64,000 nucleotides of DNA from Coleofasciculus sp. FACHB-1120 (GTDB lineage: Bacteria; Cyanobacteriota; Cyanobacteriia; Cyanobacteriales; FACHB-T130), in NCBI RefSeq assembly GCF_014698845.1, contig NZ_JACJTV010000002.1:62001-126000 (forward strand). Direction: 5' to 3'. The notes beneath the pieces are model-generated. The model ran no database searches. It saw only the letters and a program-made list of their open reading frames with translations, and was not told the origin of the DNA. Position numbers and translations under genes: made by a program. Shown piece after piece: positions 8,848-17,687 of this stretch (position 1 is its first letter; every line of letters begins with the position of its first letter).

Positions 8848-9117
8848 TTAGATAGGTTCAGGAATCGGTTGAGGAATCGGACCTGGAACCGGCTGGGGAA
8901 TGGGCGCTGGCACTGGCTCTGGCACAGGTGAGGGAATCGGCTGGGGAACGGGGGCTGGCACTGGCTCTGGCACAGGTGAGGGAATGGGTTCTGGTACAGG
9001 TCCCGGTACGGGTTCTGGTACTTCTGGCGGCGATCCAGGAATCGGATTAGGCTCCGATCCGGGGATCGGGCTGGGGATGGTTGGTTGGGGGATAGGATTA
9101 GGACTGGGATTAATCAT
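8848..9117 (-). CDS. Small proline-rich repeat protein
   Basis: From the ATG at 9117 the product is about 89 residues, nearly all P-x-P dipeptides: [16 protein letters not shown], then [16 protein letters not shown]-type units. At DNA level a 32-base block at 8906-8937 recurs at 8954-8985, a 48-bp (16-codon) period. An upstream in-frame start (9195) would add 26 residues ([16 protein letters not shown]), which fits a coding region poorly. It would form a stiff polyproline rod. No signal peptide is seen with the shorter start. Expression is plausible, because the frame is open on a biased sequence, but unproven. Confidence 0.5.
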   Translation of the reverse strand: MINPSPNPIPQPTIPSPIPGSEPNPIPGSPPEVPEPVPGPVPEPIPSPVPEPVPAPVPQPIPSPVPEPVPAPIPQPVPGPIPQPIPEPI

Positions 9118-9424
9118 GGCGATCGCCTTGAACAATTTAACCCTATAAAAATAGGTAAGAACGCATAACAATGACATCCCCCGGAATAACGACATTCCTC
9201 GACACTTACACTTGAAGATTCATCCAACCGCATCCAAACTCATTACTGTAGCAGGTATTGAGAACGCATTAGCTCGTCTGCGATCGCAGGCAAATGCGAG
9301 TTTAACTGCCCCTCCGAAATTGTTGGGCAGAAACGATCTATCCTAAACCGGCAAAGGCCAAAAGCGCTCGGAATTTCTACCCGCTTGCCTTCCCGATATC
9401 ACCGATTTTAGAAAAATTTCCAGC
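9118..9424. other. Divergent intergenic region
   Basis: About 300 bp between the Pro-rich gene (minus) and the decarboxylase (plus). It must hold promoters for both directions. It includes one CGATCGC (HIP1-related) near 9281. No gene or strong hairpin is visible. Confidence 0.5.
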
Positions 9425-10924
9425 ATGGATTTTATCCCAGGGTCTCAAACAACTACCCCATTACTGGACGCCCTTCAAGCGTGCGCCAAGAAGCATCATG
9501 CACCCTTTTACACGCCCGGACACAAGCGGGGGCAAGGAATTTCTCAACGATTAGCGGATTTGCTCGGAACCGCTGTGTTTCCGGCAGATTTACCAGAATT
9601 ACCGGAGTTAGATAACTTGTTTGCCCCAGAGGGCGTGATCCAAGAAGCCCAAGAACTGGCAGCAGCAGCGTTTGGGGCAGAACGCACCTGGTTTTTGGTC
9701 AATGGTTCGACTTGTGGTTTAATGGCGGCAATTTTAGCCACCTGCGGCGAGGGGGACAAAATTATTCTGCCTCGGAATATCCATTCCTCAGCAATCCAAG
9801 GCTTAATTCTTTCAGGTGCTATTCCGATTTTCGTGAATCCAGAATACGACCTAGAGCTGAATATTGCCCACAGCATCACCCCATCGGCAGTGGCAGATGC
9901 CCTCCAACAGCATCCGGACACTAAAGCGGTGATGATGGTTTACCCGACTTACTATGGCGTTTGCGGGGATATAAGCGCGATCGCGCAAATTGCTCATCAG
10001 CACGGTATCCCTTTGCTCGTAGACGAAGCCCACGGTGCCCATTTCGCCTTTCATCCAGACTTGCCGACCTCTGCACTCGCCTCTGGAGCCGACTTAACGG
10101 TACAATCCACCCACAAGGTGCTGGGGGCACTTACCCAGGCATCAATGCTGCACGTCCAAGGCAATCGAGTCAATCGCGATCGCTTGAGCAAAGCTTTACA
10201 ACTGTTACAGTCCACCAGCCCCAGCTATTTATTGCTAGCTTCGCTGGATGCAGCGCGTCAGCAAATGGCATTGCACGGGGAAGCGCTAATGGCGAAAACC
10301 TTACATTTGGCGGAGGAGGCGGCTATGCAAATTAGTCAAATTCCCGGTTTATCCGTGTTAAAAACTGCCAAAACACCGGGTTTTGTTGCCCTTGACAAAA
10401 CCCGGCTGAGTGTTAAGGTTTCTGACTTAGGTTGGACGGGGTTTGAAGCGGATGAAATTCTCCATCAACAGCTAGGCGTTACGGCTGAGTTACCATCGCT
10501 GCACAGTTTGACTTTTATCATCAGTTTGGGAAACACTCCATCTGATATTGTGCAGATGGTATCGGCACTCCGAATTTTAGTGCAGGAGCGATCGCCCACC
10601 ACATTAATAGCCCCATATCTGGATGTCTTCACCCGGTGGAAAGCTGAATTTCTTCAGATTCATCCTTCATCCTTCGTGCTTCATCCTTCCATCTCTCCCC
10701 GCCAAGCCTTTTTTTCCCAAACCCAAACGCTGCCGGTGGAAAAGACTGTAGAACGCATCAGTGCCGAACTTATTTGTCCCTATCCACCCGGAATTCCCGT
10801 GTTGATGCCAGGAGAAGCGATCGCTCCCTCTGCCTTGGATTACCTGCAACAGATTCTCGCTTTGGGTGGAAGTATCACGGGTTGTAGCGATCCGACCCTC
10901 AAAACCTTAAAGGTTGTTCGCTAA
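9425..10924 (+). CDS. Orn/Lys/Arg decarboxylase family PLP enzyme
   Basis: A 499-residue fold-type I PLP enzyme. Visible features are TPGHKRGQG (30-38), the cofactor-binding NGSTCG (93-98), DEAHGAH (200-206) and the Schiff-base lysine K231 in QSTHK, with a C-terminal domain ending in PGIPVLMPGE. It is the short form without the N-terminal wing domain, like Bacillus SpeA/YaaO. The expected reaction is decarboxylation of arginine, lysine or ornithine to a polyamine precursor; which substrate cannot be told. The start follows the ATG at 9425. cbiT lies 109 bp downstream on the same strand, separated by palindromic repeats. Confidence 0.93.
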   Translation: MDFIPGSQTTTPLLDALQACAKKHHAPFYTPGHKRGQGISQRLADLLGTAVFPADLPELPELDNLFAPEGVIQEAQELAAAAFGAERTWFLVNGSTCGLMAAILATCGEGDKIILPRNIHSSAIQGLILSGAIPIFVNPEYDLELNIAHSITPSAVADALQQHPDTKAVMMVYPTYYGVCGDISAIAQIAHQHGIPLLVDEAHGAHFAFHPDLPTSALASGADLTVQSTHKVLGALTQASMLHVQGNRVNRDRLSKALQLLQSTSPSYLLLASLDAARQQMALHGEALMAKTLHLAEEAAMQISQIPGLSVLKTAKTPGFVALDKTRLSVKVSDLGWTGFEADEILHQQLGVTAELPSLHSLTFIISLGNTPSDIVQMVSALRILVQERSPTTLIAPYLDVFTRWKAEFLQIHPSSFVLHPSISPRQAFFSQTQTLPVEKTVERISAELICPYPPGIPVLMPGEAIAPSALDYLQQILALGGSITGCSDPTLKTLKVVR

Positions 10925-10944
10925 TGGGAGACCGGCTTAAACTC

Positions 10945-11016
10945 AAAACTCAGACGCGATAAATTGCGTCTCTACAACTCAAGACTCAGACGCGATCAAT
11001 CGCGTCTCTACAACTC
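10945..11016. repeat. Two tandem palindromic repeats (36-nt period)
   Basis: Two copies of ACTCAGACGCGATxAATxGCGTC followed by TCTACAACTCAA, 36 nt apart. The second has a perfect nine-base stem, AGACGCGAT (10988-10996) with ATCGCGTCT (10999-11007). The first is imperfect (AGACGC/GCGTCT). A related copy with a 19-bp stem lies at 32797-32840. These are dispersed cyanobacterial hairpins, not a CRISPR array: there are only two copies and the intervals are not distinct spacers. Confidence 0.8.
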
Positions 11017-11033
11017 AAAACTTAAAACTTTCT

Positions 11034-11624
11034 ATGTGGCCCTACGTAACTCCTGGTATCCCAGATGACCTCTTCGAGCGGTTGCCCGGTATTCCCCTCA
11101 GCAAGCGCGAGGTGCGGTTGCTGTTGATTTCCTTACTGAGACTGAAACCCGATTCTGTGTTGTGGGATATTGGTGCGGGAACCGGCACGATCCCCGTAGA
11201 AACCGGGTTATTGTGTCCGAAAGGTCGCATTATTGCCGTAGAACGCGATGAGGAAGTGGCTTCTTTGATTCGCCGTAACTGCGATCGCTTTGGGGTTCGT
11301 AATGTCGAAGTCGTTGAAGGGAGCGCCCCAGAGTGCCTAAAAGATTTACCCATTCCCCCCCATCGGGTTTGCATCGAAGGCGGACAACCCATCAAGGATA
11401 TCCTCAAGGTCGTCTGGCAATACTTAGAACCCCAAGGCAGGGTGGTGGCGACTGCGGCTAATCTAGAAAGTCTCTATGCCGTTTCCGAAGGCTTCGCCGA
11501 ATTACAAGCTCGAAATATCGAGGTTGTTCAGTCTGCCGTCAATCGCTTGGAAACGCGAGGCACCCATCAAATCTTTGCCGCAGTCAATCCAATTTTTATC
11601 TTGAGTGGCGAGAAGCTGGATTGA
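11034..11624 (+). CDS. cbiT: CbiT, cobalt-precorrin C15-methyltransferase (decarboxylating)
   Basis: A 196-residue class I SAM-dependent methyltransferase. The N-terminal YVTPGIPDDLFERLPGIPLS and KREVRLLLISLLRLKP are typical of CbiT. The SAM motif I is WDIGAGTGTIPVE (about 44-56) with ERDEE as the ribose-binding acid. It methylates C15 and removes the C12 acetate carboxyl in the corrin (vitamin B12) pathway, the job done by the C-terminal half of CobL in aerobic pathways. Here it is a stand-alone subunit of normal CbiT length; CbiE is not in the window. The start is the ATG at 11034. Confidence 0.93.
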   Translation: MWPYVTPGIPDDLFERLPGIPLSKREVRLLLISLLRLKPDSVLWDIGAGTGTIPVETGLLCPKGRIIAVERDEEVASLIRRNCDRFGVRNVEVVEGSAPECLKDLPIPPHRVCIEGGQPIKDILKVVWQYLEPQGRVVATAANLESLYAVSEGFAELQARNIEVVQSAVNRLETRGTHQIFAAVNPIFILSGEKLD

Positions 11625-11898
11625 AAATCTTGATCCTAAAGGCTAGAGCAGCATTCTTGACGATTGAGAACACAAAAATTCCCGTTAAGATTCGTACCAT
11701 CAAGAAATTTATTTTTTGTCGGTATTGGCGGATGTTAGCAGCAATGAGCAGGATGCTGAAAAAAAGCGTTGGCTTTATTCTAAATTAACGGCACCCATTG
11801 CCTAAATCTGTTTTAGATCGGTTAAAGTGTGCAAAAGTAATTCTTAATCTTATTAAGACTAGATTAACTTCGTTGTTGCGGTCTCAAGAGCGCATTTT

Positions 11899-12771
11899 AT
11901 GCCTTGGTCTCGTATTTTTAGTGGAATAGTCGCGATCGCTGTCTCCCTCCTCATGCTCTTCTTTGGAGGATGGTTCTTTACAGCTGGTCTGTGCATCATC
12001 GTCTATCTCGGTCAGTTAGAGTATTTTCAAATGGCACGAGCCAAGGGCATGGCACCCGCTGGCAAAACGACCCTAGTAGTTAGCCAAGTTCTGTTAATCA
12101 CAGCTTCTCTGGCACCAGCTTTGACAGATGCCATGTTTCCCCTGGCAGGAACATTGATTTGTTTCTATCTTTTGTTTCAGCCCAAGCTTGCCACAATTGC
12201 CGATATTTCCGCCTCTATATTGGGGTTATTCTATGGCGGCTATCTGCCCAGTTACTGGGTGCGTTTGCGCGTCGGACTTGCTCCCGCAGTCGCGATCGCA
12301 GAGCCATTAAATGGTTATCTGCCCGCTTCTTGGCACGAATTTAGCACGTTGCCCCAAGGCTTGACGGCAACGCTTTTGGCGTTCATCTGTATTTGGGCTG
12401 CTGATATCGGTGCTTACATCGTTGGTAAATTCTTTGGTCGCACCCGCCTTTCCGAGATTAGCCCCAAAAAGACTGTCGAAGGAGCTGTATTTGGGGTTCT
12501 CGGCAGTGTGGCAGTGGCAGCCGCTGGAGCTTGGTATCTTGATTGGCCCTGCTGGCAATTCAGTGGTTTGGCTTTAGGGCTGCTGATTGGGATTGCTAGC
12601 TTACTAGGAGACTTAACCGAGTCGATGATGAAGCGAGATGCTGGGGTAAAGGACTCAGGGCAACTGATTCCAGGTCACGGCGGCATTTTAGATCGGGCTG
12701 ATAGTTACGTGTTCACCGCGCCCCTAGTGTATTATTTCGTCACCCTCTTGTTACCGCTATTACCTCGCTAG
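11899..12771 (+). CDS. cdsA: Phosphatidate cytidylyltransferase
   Basis: A 290-residue membrane enzyme with about eight helices that makes CDP-diacylglycerol from phosphatidate and CTP at the cytoplasmic membrane. It feeds phosphatidylglycerol synthesis, which thylakoid photosystems need. The CDS signature is intact near the C-terminus: SLLGDLTESMMKRDAGVKDS followed by PGHGGILDRAD, with the metal-binding Asp residues. An earlier KKTVEGAVFG motif is also family-typical. The ATG at 11899 gives MPWSRIFSG. The gene is monocistronic, with 274 bp upstream. Confidence 0.96.
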   Translation: MPWSRIFSGIVAIAVSLLMLFFGGWFFTAGLCIIVYLGQLEYFQMARAKGMAPAGKTTLVVSQVLLITASLAPALTDAMFPLAGTLICFYLLFQPKLATIADISASILGLFYGGYLPSYWVRLRVGLAPAVAIAEPLNGYLPASWHEFSTLPQGLTATLLAFICIWAADIGAYIVGKFFGRTRLSEISPKKTVEGAVFGVLGSVAVAAAGAWYLDWPCWQFSGLALGLLIGIASLLGDLTESMMKRDAGVKDSGQLIPGHGGILDRADSYVFTAPLVYYFVTLLLPLLPR

Positions 12772-12878
12772 AAAAGTCTTTCTACACGATTGGGGCAATT
12801 GATAAGAAAGCTTAATCGTGAAAGTCTCTTTATATCTACCTCTTTTCGTACCTCAGCCCTCAGCCCTCAGTCCTATTG

Positions 12879-13598
12879 TCATTCCGCTGGAATGACATTA
12901 ATCCGTCCGCGACAAACTAGCTGACCCGGAATCACAGTTAATTCCTGAATATCCACTTCTGGCCCTAAATCTATCTTGAATTCATCCAAATCGCCTCGAA
13001 GCAGTTCCTGTTGCGTCTCGATACAAGGAGACTCTAGAAGCAGTTCCTGAGGGCTAGCTAACTTTAGACCTGTCCGCAGCACTACAGGTGTGGCTTTACC
13101 CGATGGGTCTGTTAAAGTACCGTTGAGTTTTAAACATTCCAGATCGATGGTAATCTGTTGCCAAGTGACTTGCTGGTCTTTTAAGATGTCAGCTGGGTGC
13201 GTTGGAACTGCTTTGAGCAGTGTCCCCAGTAGATCAGTTAAAGCAGTGGCAAATAAGGGTGCCTGGAGAGATGCCTTAAGGTCTGTCTCCTCTAGTATTA
13301 GCTCGCCGGAAACGGGGATGGGTTCGAGAAGGCGTAAAGGTTTACCTCTGAGAACTTGACCCAGGTTAATGCGAATGCTTTCTCCAGTTAACTGAATGCG
13401 TGACAGATGCAGTCCTTGATACACTGCATGGCTGGCGGCAATAAAAACTTGAGGGATATAACCTGTAAGGATTTGGCGATCGCCTCCGGAAATTTGAAAT
13501 TGGAGGTTTTCAACTTGCGAAACTTGCGATCGCAACCACAGCCGCAGCGCTGGTGATAACGTTGTGCTGATAATCCCGCTCGCTTGCTTAGATGTCAA
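12879..13598 (-). CDS. DUF2993 domain-containing protein
   Basis: A 239-residue protein of DUF2993, a family common in cyanobacteria and actinobacteria whose members probably work at the envelope or in lipid handling. The DUF2993 core (about 25-190) shows [39 protein letters not shown] and [20 protein letters not shown]. The best start is TTG at 13598, with AGGAAG upstream at suitable spacing. A second, more distant DUF2993 gene lies at 56678-57472. The gene is divergent from the pseudouridine synthase. Function unknown. Confidence 0.85.
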   Translation of the reverse strand: MTSKQASGIISTTLSPALRLWLRSQVSQVENLQFQISGGDRQILTGYIPQVFIAASHAVYQGLHLSRIQLTGESIRINLGQVLRGKPLRLLEPIPVSGELILEETDLKASLQAPLFATALTDLLGTLLKAVPTHPADILKDQQVTWQQITIDLECLKLNGTLTDPSGKATPVVLRTGLKLASPQELLLESPCIETQQELLRGDLDEFKIDLGPEVDIQELTVIPGQLVCRGRINVIPAE

Positions 13599-13773
13599 TG
13601 GCTTTCTTCCTGTAATATTTGTACATAGTCTAATTAGAGGTCAATTTTGGGTTTTAGAGGGCGATTTCTCCAAAATCCTAAATCTAAAATCAAAAATCCC
13701 CAATAGTCTAGCCGAGGCAGTGCCTCGACAGGCTAAAACCCAACCCCTTATTCATTCGTCGCTCGATTCGCCT

Positions 13774-14562
13774 ATGGCCGAAAGGCTACAAAAAATTCTC
13801 TCCCAGTGGGGTATTGCCTCCCGCCGCCAAGCTGAAAAAATGATTGAAGCAGGGCGCGTGCGGGTCAATGGTACTGTTGTTGGGCTGGGGCAAACAGCAA
13901 ATCCAGAACAAGACCAGATTCAAGTTGATGGCAAACTTGTACTCCCAGCTCATCGTCCTCAAATGCTCTATATTTTGCTTTACAAACCTGCTGGCGTAGT
14001 TTCTACTTGCCGCGATCCCCAAAAGCGCCGTACTGTTCTTGATTTACTACCTCCCCCACTGCGGGAAGGTCAGGGACTGCATCCAGTTGGACGCCTAGAT
14101 GCCGAATCTACCGGCGCGTTATTGCTCACGAATGACGGTGAAATGACGCTACGCTTGACCCATCCTCGATATCATCTTCCTAAAAATTATCAAGTTTGGA
14201 TTCAGGGTCATCCTCCTGAAGAGGTACTAAAATCCTGGCGTCAGGGTATTCTACTGTCAGGGAAAAAGACATTGCCTGCTCAAGTTTGCGTTTTGGATGT
14301 GCGGGGTTCCCAAACCTGCTTGGAAGTAATTCTGACAGAAGGGAGAAACCGACAAATTCGACGCATTGCCGAGCAACTGGGCTATCCCGTCATTCATCTA
14401 CACCGTGCCGCGATTGGTCCCATTTGTTTAAAACGAACAGGGGAACCTATGTTCCCTGGTACTTATCGTTTTCTTGAAGATTTTGAAATCAGTTTTCTAC
14501 AAAACCAAGTCAATCTAACATCAATAGAAGTGCCAGCAGACATCAAGGAGCGCCGTGTATGA
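13774..14562 (+). CDS. RsuA/RluB-family pseudouridine synthase
   Basis: From the ATG at 13774 (MAERLQKIL) the product is 262 residues. A longer frame reaches back to 13564 but would overlap the divergent DUF2993 gene and adds unrelated sequence. Residues 1-60 are an S4 RNA-binding domain; the catalytic domain holds D109 in [17 protein letters not shown] and the late GRNRQIRR motif. The enzyme converts a uridine of rRNA (16S or 23S) to pseudouridine; which site is not clear. Its stop overlaps the next start (ATGA), so the downstream RodZ-like gene is translationally coupled. Confidence 0.94.
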   Translation: MAERLQKILSQWGIASRRQAEKMIEAGRVRVNGTVVGLGQTANPEQDQIQVDGKLVLPAHRPQMLYILLYKPAGVVSTCRDPQKRRTVLDLLPPPLREGQGLHPVGRLDAESTGALLLTNDGEMTLRLTHPRYHLPKNYQVWIQGHPPEEVLKSWRQGILLSGKKTLPAQVCVLDVRGSQTCLEVILTEGRNRQIRRIAEQLGYPVIHLHRAAIGPICLKRTGEPMFPGTYRFLEDFEISFLQNQVNLTSIEVPADIKERRV

Positions 14563-15350
14563 AGGAGAATCCACTTCATCTTCAGCAGCAACAAATTGAG
14601 AAGCTAAAAGAACTGGGGTCTCGCCTCCGCCAGGTGCGTGAGGAACAATCTATGTCCCTAGAGGAAGTTGGCGACAGGACCAGGATTCAAGTTCGTCTGC
14701 TCAAGGCAATTGAGGAAGGTAGGCGCGAAATCTTGCCAGAACCCGTCTATATTCAAGGCTTTATCAAGCGGTATGCTGATGCACTGGGATTAGATGGGGT
14801 AGAGTACTCAGACACTTTTCCCAGCGGGCCGATTTTCCAGCTCATTAAGCCTACCTGGCGGTATTTGCCATCACCTCAACTGCGACCGATTCATCTTTAC
14901 TTGATGTATGTGTTTCTAGTGATTGGTGCAGTGAATGGTCTGTCTTACGTGGTCAATCGTCCGGCTTTAGAAGTAGGGAAAGGTGAGACTAACCAGCGAT
15001 CGCCTAGCCAGCCTTCAAACAAAGCCGATACGGACTCGCCAGAAAAATTAGGGCCATTTACCCCAGCAGTATTCAGCAGCAATACCAATCAACCCGGAAA
15101 GCCGGTAAGAGTTGGCGTAACCGTCAAAACCCCGTCGTGGGTTCGGGTAGTGGTGGATGGCAAGACGCAGTTTGAGGGGCTACTGCCCCAAGGCACTCAG
15201 CGCACTTGGGTTGCACAGGAGACACTAATTGTAAAAGCTGGCAATGCGGGTGGTATCCTAGTCGCTTTTAATGATGAAAAGGCAAAGAAACTGGGTGCCC
15301 CTGGTAAAGTTCGGGAAGTAACCTTTGCCGCTAATCCTCCTGGGTCTTAA
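14559..15350 (+). CDS. RodZ-like protein: HTH, membrane helix, DUF4115
   Basis: A 263-residue bitopic protein. An N-terminal Xre-type helix-turn-helix (about 18-85: [20 protein letters not shown], then [12 protein letters not shown]) is followed by one membrane helix at about 112-132 ([20 protein letters not shown]), a Ser/Pro-rich linker, and a C-terminal beta domain (about 180-260; [20 protein letters not shown]) of the DUF4115 type. That order matches RodZ, which links MreB to the elongation machinery. The cytoplasmic HTH would bind MreB rather than DNA. The gene overlaps the pseudouridine synthase by four bases. mreB is not in the window. Confidence 0.88.
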   Translation: MKENPLHLQQQQIEKLKELGSRLRQVREEQSMSLEEVGDRTRIQVRLLKAIEEGRREILPEPVYIQGFIKRYADALGLDGVEYSDTFPSGPIFQLIKPTWRYLPSPQLRPIHLYLMYVFLVIGAVNGLSYVVNRPALEVGKGETNQRSPSQPSNKADTDSPEKLGPFTPAVFSSNTNQPGKPVRVGVTVKTPSWVRVVVDGKTQFEGLLPQGTQRTWVAQETLIVKAGNAGGILVAFNDEKAKKLGAPGKVREVTFAANPPGS

Positions 15351-15375
15351 TGAGTGCTGAGGACTGTTAGGGTAG

Positions 15376-15398
15376 AAGCGCGACGCGATCGCGCTTTT
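15376..15398 (+). terminator. Hairpin with T run after the RodZ-like gene
   Basis: AAGCGCGA (15376-15383) pairs perfectly with TCGCGCTT (15389-15396), followed by TTCTTC. The loop overlaps a HIP1-like core. It is the likely rho-independent end of the two-gene unit upstream. Confidence 0.6.
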
Positions 15399-15475
15399 CT
15401 TCAAGACACGCGCTATCTACCAGTGACGCGAGCGATCGCCTAAGTCCTCACCTCTCAGTCCTCAGTCATCTCCCC

Positions 15476-16987
15476 TCACTCCTGATTCTTAATCGGGGCG
15501 CGACCGAAAGTTTCAGTTAGAGTTTTGAGACGGTAGCCGATCTCTTGGTTGACGGCTTCAGACCGATACCGCCACTCCCAATTCCCCTCTGCTTTGCCGG
15601 GAAAATTCATTCGGGCATCGCCCCCCAATCCCAAAAGATCCTGAAAAGGAATAATTGCCTGATTTGCCACCGAACCCATCGCCAGCCGGATCGCATCCCA
15701 GTGGATGCCGTCGGAACTGATGCAACCCACATAACGCAGGAGATTCTCCCTTTCATAGTCTGAAAGTTGATAGAACCAGCCTACCGTGGTGTCATTATCA
15801 TGAGTGCCCGTGTAAACCACACAGTTGCGCGGATAGTTAAAAGGCAAAAAGCCGTTGCCCGAATCCGAACCAAAGGCAAACTGTAAAATCTTCATCCCCG
15901 GAAATTCAAACTTATCTCGCAGCGCCTCTACCTCTGGGGTAATCACGCCCAAATCCTCAGCTAGGATGGGTAGCTTGCCTAATTTGTCGTTCAGTAGCTT
16001 AAAGAAAGCTTCTCCAGGAGCCTCAATCCACTCCCCATTCATAGCAGTCGTTTCGCCCTGCTTAACCGCCCAGTAGGCTTGGAACCCTCGGAAGTGGTCA
16101 ATCCGAATAATGTCAATATAATCCAACAAAGATTCAAAGCGCTCTATCCACCACTTAAAGTTTTGCTGCTGCAACCTCTCCCAGTTATAAACTGGATTGC
16201 CCCACAGCTGACCTGTGGCGCTGAAGTAGTCGGGTGGCACTCCAGCCATCAGCGCCGGTTCCCCCGTCTGTTCATCCAAGCAAAAGATTTCTGGATGTGC
16301 CCAGACATCGGCACTATCGTGAGCCACATAAATTGGAATATCGCCAATAATCTCAATTCCGCCCAAGTTGGCATAGCTTTTCAGTTGAGTCCATTGCCGG
16401 AAAAACTCAAACTGCAAGTATTTGTGGTGATAAATCTCATCATTCAGCCGCTGCCGCCACTGTTCTAAAGCTTCCGGTTGGCGTTTGGCAATTTCCGGTT
16501 CCCAGGTATACCAACTAGCGTGTCCCTGAGCTTCCCGGATCGCCATAAATAAAGCATAGTCATCCAGCCAGTGAGCCGCTTTGCAAAAACTTGCAAATTC
16601 CTTTTGCTGTAAAGGTGATGCCTGGGTTTTAAAATTTTCGCAGGCTTTAGCGAGCAAAGGCATTTTGATCTGGATCGCCCGCTCAAAATCCACTTTGTCT
16701 AGGGGGAATTCTGGCAATCTAGAAAAATCGTCGTCGCTGAGTAACCCCTCGTCGCGCAGCTTCTCTGGGCTAATCAGTAAGGGATTTCCCGCCAGTGCTG
16801 AGTAGCACATATAGGGAGAATTCCCATAGCCGGTTGGTCCTAATGGCAAAACCTGCCAAAATTGCTGGGAACTCTCCATCAAAAACTCAATAAAGCGATA
16901 AGCTTCTAAACCAAGATCGCCGATGCCAAACCGGCTGGGAAAACAAGTGGGGTGTAGCAAAATGCCACTGGATCTAGGAAACGGCAT
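15476..16987 (-). CDS. malQ: 4-alpha-glucanotransferase (amylomaltase)
   Basis: A 503-residue GH77 enzyme of full length. The nucleophile is D297 in IIRIDHFRGF, the acid/base is E344 in LAEDLGVIT, and the later YTGTHDNDT carries the transition-state residues. The N-terminus (PFPRSSGILLHPTCFPSRFG) is diagnostic for MalQ/DPE1. It moves alpha-1,4-glucan chains between maltodextrins during glycogen breakdown in the cytosol. The ATG start is unambiguous. It lies divergent from the Nudix gene. No other glycogen gene is adjacent; the GH57 enzyme at 43.1 kb may act in the same metabolism. Confidence 0.96.
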   Translation of the reverse strand: MPFPRSSGILLHPTCFPSRFGIGDLGLEAYRFIEFLMESSQQFWQVLPLGPTGYGNSPYMCYSALAGNPLLISPEKLRDEGLLSDDDFSRLPEFPLDKVDFERAIQIKMPLLAKACENFKTQASPLQQKEFASFCKAAHWLDDYALFMAIREAQGHASWYTWEPEIAKRQPEALEQWRQRLNDEIYHHKYLQFEFFRQWTQLKSYANLGGIEIIGDIPIYVAHDSADVWAHPEIFCLDEQTGEPALMAGVPPDYFSATGQLWGNPVYNWERLQQQNFKWWIERFESLLDYIDIIRIDHFRGFQAYWAVKQGETTAMNGEWIEAPGEAFFKLLNDKLGKLPILAEDLGVITPEVEALRDKFEFPGMKILQFAFGSDSGNGFLPFNYPRNCVVYTGTHDNDTTVGWFYQLSDYERENLLRYVGCISSDGIHWDAIRLAMGSVANQAIIPFQDLLGLGGDARMNFPGKAEGNWEWRYRSEAVNQEIGYRLKTLTETFGRAPIKNQE

Positions 16988-17167
16988 AAATAACCTGATG
17001 GAGAGGATGCAAACGATTTGACCTTATCACGGGACGCAGAAATTTGACACTCACTCCTAGGGCGGGTTGCATTCGGTAATTTAGCCATCCCAAATGACTG
17101 CGATCGCGGCAGAATAAGTTCAGCCTTTTCTCCCTTGCTCCCGATCATTTTGGGGCAATATATCAGA

Positions 17168-17599
17168 ATGACTTACCGAAACCCTGCTCCGACTGTCGAT
17201 ATCATTATTGAACTGATCGATCGACCGCATCGACCGATTGTGTTAATTGAGCGCCAAAATCCACCTTATGGTTGGGCAATTCCCGGTGGGTTTATTGATT
17301 ACGGAGAGAAAGCGGAAGTGGCGGCGCAGCGCGAAGCGGCGGAAGAAATTAGCTTACAGGTAGAGTTAATTGAACAATTCCAGGTGTATTCCGATCCCAG
17401 CCGCGATCCGCGAACTCATACGATGAGTGTTGTGTTTATCGCAACGGCGGCAGGCGAACCTCAAGCTGCTGATGATGCCAAGGCGGTTGGAATTTTTGAA
17501 TCTTGGCAAATTCCTACGGATTTGTGCTTTGATCACGGCAAAATCCTGCACGATTATTGGCGTTATCGGCATTACGGGATACGTCCTCGGTTATCTTGA
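17168..17599 (+). CDS. Nudix hydrolase
   Basis: A 143-residue Nudix protein when started at the ATG at 17168 ([16 protein letters not shown]); an upstream TTG would add 11 residues. The Nudix box matches G-x5-E-x7-REUx[22 protein letters not shown] followed by EIS. These enzymes cleave nucleoside diphosphates linked to another group, using the box Glu residues to bind Mg2+. The [11 protein letters not shown] form resembles ADP-ribose pyrophosphatases, but the substrate is not determined. It is divergent from malQ; an aminopeptidase P gene follows on the same strand after 88 bp. Confidence 0.93.
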   Translation: MTYRNPAPTVDIIIELIDRPHRPIVLIERQNPPYGWAIPGGFIDYGEKAEVAAQREAAEEISLQVELIEQFQVYSDPSRDPRTHTMSVVFIATAAGEPQAADDAKAVGIFESWQIPTDLCFDHGKILHDYWRYRHYGIRPRLS

Positions 17600-17687
17600 G
17601 CCGGTTTATAGCCAATGGGTAATGGTTTTTTAGCGCAGGTTAAACTTAAATACAAAACGGATCAGCCATAAACTGCCTCTACTCGCT

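Noticed and set aside
8900-9148. Plus-strand Gly-rich frame opposite the proline-rich gene
   Set aside because: It is the complement of the Pro repeat. The minus frame has the better start and lies co-directional with ychF, though neither is proven.
10945-11016. Possible CRISPR array
   Set aside because: Only two imperfect copies, the interval is part of the palindromic unit itself, and no cas genes are present.
13564-13773. Longer N-terminus for the pseudouridine synthase
   Set aside because: It would overlap the divergent DUF2993 gene, and family members begin at the S4 domain (MAERLQKIL) at 13774.
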